This document shows, piece after piece, positions 59,761-64,000 of a DNA stretch of 64,000 nt. The notes below the pieces were generated by a model. That model saw only the letters and a program-made list of their open reading frames with translations, was not told the DNA's origin and made no database searches. Numbering within the stretch: the first letter of the stretch is position 1; every line of letters begins with the position of its first letter. Origin of the DNA: Streptomyces flaveolus (GTDB lineage Bacteria; Actinomycetota; Actinomycetes; Streptomycetales; Streptomycetaceae); NCBI RefSeq assembly GCF_014648815.1, contig NZ_BMRV01000015.1, positions 1 through 64,000 on the forward strand, written 5' to 3'. The translations under genes and the position numbers were made by a program.

Positions 59761-59936
59761 GGCCGTGCCTTTCTGCCGCCTGGTAGCGCCGGTCCCGCCT
59801 GGTGGCTGTTCGCCGTGCGGGTGCGCCGAGAGCTGTCCTCTTGCGCGGACTGCGGTAGATACCGGAGCCCGGCTCACGGGGCGTTCCGGCCGCCATACGG
59901 TCGCGCCAGCTCTGCGTCAGGCAGAGTTGGTTCGAT

Positions 59937-59981
59937 CAGGTGCCGCCTTCATCGTACAGGGGTCAAGCAGGTCGGCACCTG
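59937..59981 (-). terminator. Hairpin after the antiporter gene
   Basis: CAGGTGCCG at 59937-59945 pairs perfectly with CGGCACCTG at 59973-59981 across 27 bases, 35 bases past the antiporter stop. It may be a terminator or an operator for the MFS gene. Confidence 0.45.
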
Positions 59982-60015
59982 TGAAAGCGAGCACCCGGGC
60001 CCCGCTCACCCGCCC

Positions 60016-61515
60016 TTAGTGCCGGTGTCCGTCGGTGCCGAGCCAGCCGGCGAGCTTGCCGCCGTGGCCGACCGCGCGCAGCCGGGCCTCGGCCGCGTCC
60101 CGGACGGGGTCGGTGGCGACGACGAGGAGTTCGTCCCCGCGCCGCAGCCCCGTCGTCGGCAGCGGCACGAACGACTTGCCGTCCCGCACGACCAGCGTGA
60201 CGGCGGATCCGGCCGGCAGCCGCAGTTCGCTGACCTCGACGCCGTGCATCCGGGAGCCCTCGGGGATCGTGACGGACAGCAGATGTCCGCGCAGCCGCTC
60301 CAGGGGCGCCGACTCGATGCCGAGGTCGGCGGCCTCGTCCCCCTTGCCCAGGTGCAGCTTGCGGGCCAGCCAGGGCAGGGTCGGGCCCTGGATCAGGGTG
60401 TAGACGACGACCAGGACGAAGACGATGTTGAAGATCCGGCGGCTGCCCTCGACGCCCTCCACCATGGGGATCGTCGCGAGGATGATGGGCACGGCGCCGC
60501 GCAGCCCGGCCCAGGACATCAGGGCCTGCTCCTGCCAGGGCACCCGGAAGGGCAGCTGGCACAGCACGACGCTCAGCGGCCGGGCCACCATGGTCAGCAC
60601 CAGCCCGATCACCAGGGCGGGGACGACGTCGTCACCGAGTTCGTGCGGGGTGACCAGCAGGCCGAGCAGCACGAACATGCCGATCTGGGCGAGCCAGCCG
60701 AGCCCGTCGGCGAAGCCGCGCGTGGCGGGCCAGTGCGGCAGCCGGGCGTTGCCCATCACCATCGAGGCCAGGTAGACGGCGAGGAAGCCACTGCCGTGCG
60801 CCATGGCACCGGCCGCGTAGGCGGCGACGGCGATGGCCATGACGGCGATCGGGTACAGGCCGGAGGCGGGCAGCGCGACGTGCCGCAGCCCCCACGAGCC
60901 CAGCCAGCCCACCGCGAGGCCGATGGCGGCGCCGATGGCCAGCTCCAGGGCGATCTCGCCGAGCAGCGCGTACCAGTGCTCGATCGGTCCGGCGGTGGAG
61001 AAGGCGACGACGAGGATGACCACGGGGGCGTCGTTGAAGCCCGACTCGGCCTCCAGCGTGCCCGTGATGCGCGCGGGCAGGGGGATCCTGCGCAGCACCG
61101 AGAAGACCGCCGCCGCGTCCGTGGAGGACACCACCGCCCCGACGATCAGCGCCTGCCGCCACTCCAGCCCGGTCAGGTAGTGCGCGCCCGCGGCGGTCAC
61201 GCCGACGCTCACCGCGACTCCGGCCAGCGCCAGTGCGGAGGCGGACGGGAGGACCGGCTTGATCTCCTTCCACTTCGTGCCCAGGCCGCCCTCGGCCAGG
61301 ATCACGACGAGGGCCGCGTACCCGATGACCTGCACCAGTTCGGCGTTGTCGAACCGGATGTCGCCGATGCCGTCCTGACCCATGGCGATGCCGATGGCCA
61401 GGTAGACGAGCAGGCTGGGGAGCCCGCTGCGCGAGGAGATCCGGACCGCCGCGACGGCGATGAGCAGGACGAGCGAGCAGACGAGCAGGAGCTGGTTGAG
61501 GTGGTGGACAGTCAG
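60016..61515 (-). CDS. CPA1-type K+(or Na+)/H+ antiporter with RCK-C domain
   Basis: This is a 499-residue membrane antiporter of the NhaP2/CvrA type. It has about 12-13 helices with the ion-site region EAESGFNDAPVVILVV and SSTDAAAVFSVLRRIPLP, and a TrkA-C/RCK domain at the end (RLPAGSAVTLVVRDGKSFVPLPTTGLRRGDELLVVA). It extrudes cations against protons. The family-like start, here LTVHHLNQLLL, uses CTG at 61515 with GGGAAGGGAA in front; otherwise a GTG at 61539 or 61548 must be used, adding 8-11 residues. Confidence 0.9.
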   Translation of the reverse strand: MTVHHLNQLLLVCSLVLLIAVAAVRISSRSGLPSLLVYLAIGIAMGQDGIGDIRFDNAELVQVIGYAALVVILAEGGLGTKWKEIKPVLPSASALALAGVAVSVGVTAAGAHYLTGLEWRQALIVGAVVSSTDAAAVFSVLRRIPLPARITGTLEAESGFNDAPVVILVVAFSTAGPIEHWYALLGEIALELAIGAAIGLAVGWLGSWGLRHVALPASGLYPIAVMAIAVAAYAAGAMAHGSGFLAVYLASMVMGNARLPHWPATRGFADGLGWLAQIGMFVLLGLLVTPHELGDDVVPALVIGLVLTMVARPLSVVLCQLPFRVPWQEQALMSWAGLRGAVPIILATIPMVEGVEGSRRIFNIVFVLVVVYTLIQGPTLPWLARKLHLGKGDEAADLGIESAPLERLRGHLLSVTIPEGSRMHGVEVSELRLPAGSAVTLVVRDGKSFVPLPTTGLRRGDELLVVATDPVRDAAEARLRAVGHGGKLAGWLGTDGHRH

Positions 61516-61874
61516 CGGCCGTTCCCTTCCCTGGCGCACGTCACCCACGCGTATCGCGGTGCGCTTACAGCATGCGCGCGGGTGCGCGGTCGTTCGAGCG
61601 CACGCCACGAGGCGCGGGTGGGTGTGCGGACACAGCGCGCGTGAGCGCACATACATGGCACACGAAGCCGCGGGAGTCCGCGGCCGACTACTTCGTTACC
61701 TTACCTAACTCTTGACGATTTCTTGACGCTCGACTTGGCAAGATCGAACGCCCGTGCGCGCCGGTACCCGACTCCGCGTCAAGGGGGAGTGGGCCCTGCG
61801 CCTACAGTTGCTCCAGCGTTCAGTACAAAGCACAGCCCGCCCCTGCCGCTCGTGTTAGGACAGCAAGGACAGCG
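61516..61874. other. Divergent intergenic region
   Basis: This 359-base region separates the antiporter and the acylase genes. The middle (about 61685-61745) is AT-richer (TTCGTTACCTTACCTAACTC), which may be a promoter. Repeats of GCGCGNG around 61575-61640 are simple-sequence GC. I see no further gene. Confidence 0.5.
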
Positions 61875-64000
61875 ATGCCCCCCACCAACACCGCCTCTTC
61901 GGGTCAGCAGCCCGGCAAGTCCGGCAGGAAGAAGGGGCGCAAAGCACGCCTTCTCGTCCTCGTGCTGGTGCTGGCCATCATCGGCGGCCTCGCCTACGGG
62001 GCGTACTGGTCCATCAGCACCGTCCGCGCCTCCTTCCCGCAGACCAAGGGCTCCGTCACGCTGGACGGCCTGGCCGGTCCGGTCGACGTCAAGCGCGACG
62101 GCTACGGCATCCCGCAGGTCTACGCCTCCTCCGACGAGGACCTGTTCATGGCGCAGGGCTACGTCCAGGCGCAGGACCGGTTCTACGAGATGGACGTGCG
62201 CCGCCACATGACCTCCGGGCGCCTGTCGGAGATGTTCGGCAAGGGCCAGGTCGACAACGACGAGTTCCTGCGCACCCTCGGCTGGGACCGGGTGGCGAAG
62301 CAGGAGTACGACGAGAAGCTGTCGCCCTCCACGAAGAAATACCTCCAGGCGTACTCCAAGGGAGTCAACGCCTACCTGGCGGGCAAGGACGGCGCGGACA
62401 TCTCGCTGGAGTACGCCGCCCTCGGCTTCACCAACGACTACAAGCCGCAGGCCTGGACCCCGGTCGACTCCGTCGCCTGGCTGAAGGCGATGGCCTGGGA
62501 CCTGCGCGGCAACATGCAGGACGAGGTCGACCGCGCCCTGATGACCAGCCGCCTCGGTCCCAAGCAGATCGCCGACCTGTACCCGGCGTACCCGTACAGC
62601 CGGAACAAGGCCATCGTCCAGGAGGGCCAGTACGACGAGCTCACCGAGACGTTCGAGGGCGGCGGCGACGGCTCCACGGACGGCACGGGCACGGGCACGG
62701 GTGCCGGCACCGGCAGCGGCACGGGTACCGGCACGTCCGGCTCGGGCACGGGCACCGGCAGCGCCCTCGAGAGTCAACTCGCGGGCCTGCAGAACGTCCT
62801 GGACGACCTGCCCACCGCCGTCGGCGTGAACGGCAACGGCATCGGCTCCAACTCGTGGGTCGTCTCCGGCGACCACACCATCACCGGCAAGCCGCTGCTG
62901 GCCAACGACCCGCACCTGTCGCCCTCGCTGCCCTCCGTCTGGTACCAGATGGGCCTGCACTGCCGCACCGTCTCCGCCAAGTGCCAGTACGACGTCACCG
63001 GCTACACCTTCGCGGGCATGCCCGGCGTCGTCATCGGCCACAACCAGGACATCGCCTGGGGCCTGACCAACTCCGGCGTCGACGTCACCGACCTGTACCT
63101 GGAGAAGATCACCGGCGACGGCTACCAGTACGACGGCAAGGTCGTGCCCTTCGAGACCCGCGAGGAGACCATCAAGGTCGCCGGCGGCGAGCCGAAGAAG
63201 ATCGTCGTCCGCGAGACCAACAACGGCCCCCTCCTCTCCGACCGCGACGACGAGCTCGTGAAGGTCGGCAAGAAGGCCACCGTCGACGCCGCGGCACCCG
63301 ACCGCGCCGACGGCTACGGCGTCTCGCTGCGCTGGACGGCGCTGGACGCGGGCACCACGATGGACGCCGTCTTCGCGATCGACCGGGCCAAGGACTGGGA
63401 CACCTTCCGCGAGGCCGCCGCCCTGTTCGACGTGCCCTCCCAGAACCTGGTCTACGCCGACACCGAGGGCCACATCGGCTACACGCTGCCGGGCCAGATC
63501 CCGATCCGCGCCGAGGGCCACGACGGCTCGGTCCCCGCTCCGGGCTGGAACTCCAAGTACCGCTGGACCGGCAAGTACATCGACCCGGACGAGCTGCCCT
63601 ACGAGTTCGACCCCGACCGCGGCTACATCGTCACCGCCAACCAGGCCGTGATCGACGAGGACGAGTACCCGTACACCCTGACCACGGACTGGGGCTACGG
63701 CACCCGCAGCCAGCGGATCACCGCCCTGATCGAGCAGAAGATCAAGGACGGCGGCAAGATCTCCACGGACGACATGCGGCAGATGCAGCTGGACAACAGC
63801 AGCGAGATGGCCAAGCTGCTCGTGCCCCAGCTGCTGAAGATCGACGTCGCCGACAAGGACGTGCGCGAGGCGCAGAAGCTGCTGGAGGGCTGGGACTACA
63901 CCCAGGACGCCGACTCGGCCGCCGCCGCCTACTTCAACGCGGTCTGGCGCAACATCCTCAAGCTCGCCTTCGGCAACAAGCTGCCCAAGGAACTGCGGGT
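61875..64000 (+). CDS. Penicillin acylase family N-terminal-nucleophile hydrolase (3' end outside window)
   Basis: The visible 708 residues belong to the penicillin/acyl-homoserine-lactone acylase family. A membrane anchor (residues 25-47, RLLVLVLVLAIIGGLAYGAYW) may be an uncleaved signal. The alpha part includes VKRDGYGIPQVYASSDEDLFMAQGYVQAQDRFYEMDVRRH. After a Gly/Thr/Ser linker at about residues 263-296, the maturation site GIGSNSWVVSG gives the beta-chain nucleophile Ser327. AAGGA precedes the ATG by five bases. In Streptomyces such enzymes cleave amides of fatty or aromatic acids; the natural substrate is unknown. Confidence 0.93.
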   Translation, partial: MPPTNTASSGQQPGKSGRKKGRKARLLVLVLVLAIIGGLAYGAYWSISTVRASFPQTKGSVTLDGLAGPVDVKRDGYGIPQVYASSDEDLFMAQGYVQAQDRFYEMDVRRHMTSGRLSEMFGKGQVDNDEFLRTLGWDRVAKQEYDEKLSPSTKKYLQAYSKGVNAYLAGKDGADISLEYAALGFTNDYKPQAWTPVDSVAWLKAMAWDLRGNMQDEVDRALMTSRLGPKQIADLYPAYPYSRNKAIVQEGQYDELTETFEGGGDGSTDGTGTGTGAGTGSGTGTGTSGSGTGTGSALESQLAGLQNVLDDLPTAVGVNGNGIGSNSWVVSGDHTITGKPLLANDPHLSPSLPSVWYQMGLHCRTVSAKCQYDVTGYTFAGMPGVVIGHNQDIAWGLTNSGVDVTDLYLEKITGDGYQYDGKVVPFETREETIKVAGGEPKKIVVRETNNGPLLSDRDDELVKVGKKATVDAAAPDRADGYGVSLRWTALDAGTTMDAVFAIDRAKDWDTFREAAALFDVPSQNLVYADTEGHIGYTLPGQIPIRAEGHDGSVPAPGWNSKYRWTGKYIDPDELPYEFDPDRGYIVTANQAVIDEDEYPYTLTTDWGYGTRSQRITALIEQKIKDGGKISTDDMRQMQLDNSSEMAKLLVPQLLKIDVADKDVREAQKLLEGWDYTQDADSAAAAYFNAVWRNILKLAFGNKLPKELR

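Noticed and set aside
1..64000. Phage, insertion sequence, CRISPR array or secondary-metabolite cluster
   Set aside because: No transposase, integrase, Cas, PKS or NRPS sequence was seen, and no spaced direct-repeat array.

Overview
The window is high-GC actinobacterial chromosome, almost certainly Streptomyces. The codon bias is strong, GTG starts are common, and there is an F420 (FbiC) gene, a second principal-like sigma factor (HrdD type), an XRE/DUF397 pair, DUF6227 and a LtrA/MscL/FmdB neighbourhood. It is core or near-core sequence: I see no phage, insertion sequence, plasmid, biosynthetic cluster or CRISPR array. About 60 genes are called; the first and last are cut by the window edges.

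Layout. 1-7.4 kb: start of a secreted protein, PHP-domain metallohydrolase, FO synthase fbiC, a YkuD-like protein without its catalytic cysteine, a DUF2165 membrane protein, and an ADP-ribosylglycohydrolase homologue that lacks its metal-binding aspartates. 7.4-16.8 kb: sodium:solute symporter, polytopic membrane protein, D,D-carboxypeptidase with a long acidic repeat arm, GPP34 protein, and an XRE regulator/DUF397 pair in which the regulator seems to have lost its last 14 residues to a TAG codon. 16.8-21.1 kb: MerR regulator, glutathione peroxidase, lipoprotein, divergent TetR/hydrolase pair. 21.4-25.5 kb: ribbon-helix-helix regulator, DUF4097 protein, DrrAB-type ABC exporter and GtrA protein; phased GTGCCA-type boxes lie before both the regulator and the GtrA gene. 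25.6-30.4 kb: kdpFABC with an extra 27-residue membrane peptide in front. 30.4-33 kb: LysR regulator divergent from an exporter and an NAD(P)-binding protein. 33-33.6 kb: broken DUF389 gene beside tRNA-Arg(CCT). 33.6-41.5 kb: double-length IclR protein, secreted M6 protease, TetR/MFS pair, MarR/extradiol dioxygenase pair, PAT-like acetyltransferase. 41.5-50.8 kb: hrdD behind a sigma-R type promoter, TetR, WYL/MFS pair, fructose operon fruRKA. 50.8-64 kb: DUF6227, L,D-transpeptidase, P1-family hydrolase, LtrA, MscL, SAF protein, MTA phosphorylase, FmdB behind a CIRCE heat-shock operator, MFS, CPA1 antiporter and the start of a penicillin-acylase family enzyme.

Working together. Fructose is taken up and phosphorylated by FruA, then converted by FruK to fructose 1,6-bisphosphate under FruR. 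KdpFABC imports potassium; its usual kdpDE regulator is not here. Several drug-exporter genes sit beside their likely local regulators, and many intergenic regions carry clear palindromes. From memory, the S. coelicolor homologues of these blocks (fbiC to glutathione peroxidase; kdp; hrdD to penicillin acylase) lie in separate parts of that chromosome, so this gene order may be rearranged. No single spectacular new system stands out. The best leads are the CIRCE-fmdB unit, the phased-box ribbon-helix-helix regulon, the TAG-truncated regulator and the two pseudoenzymes.
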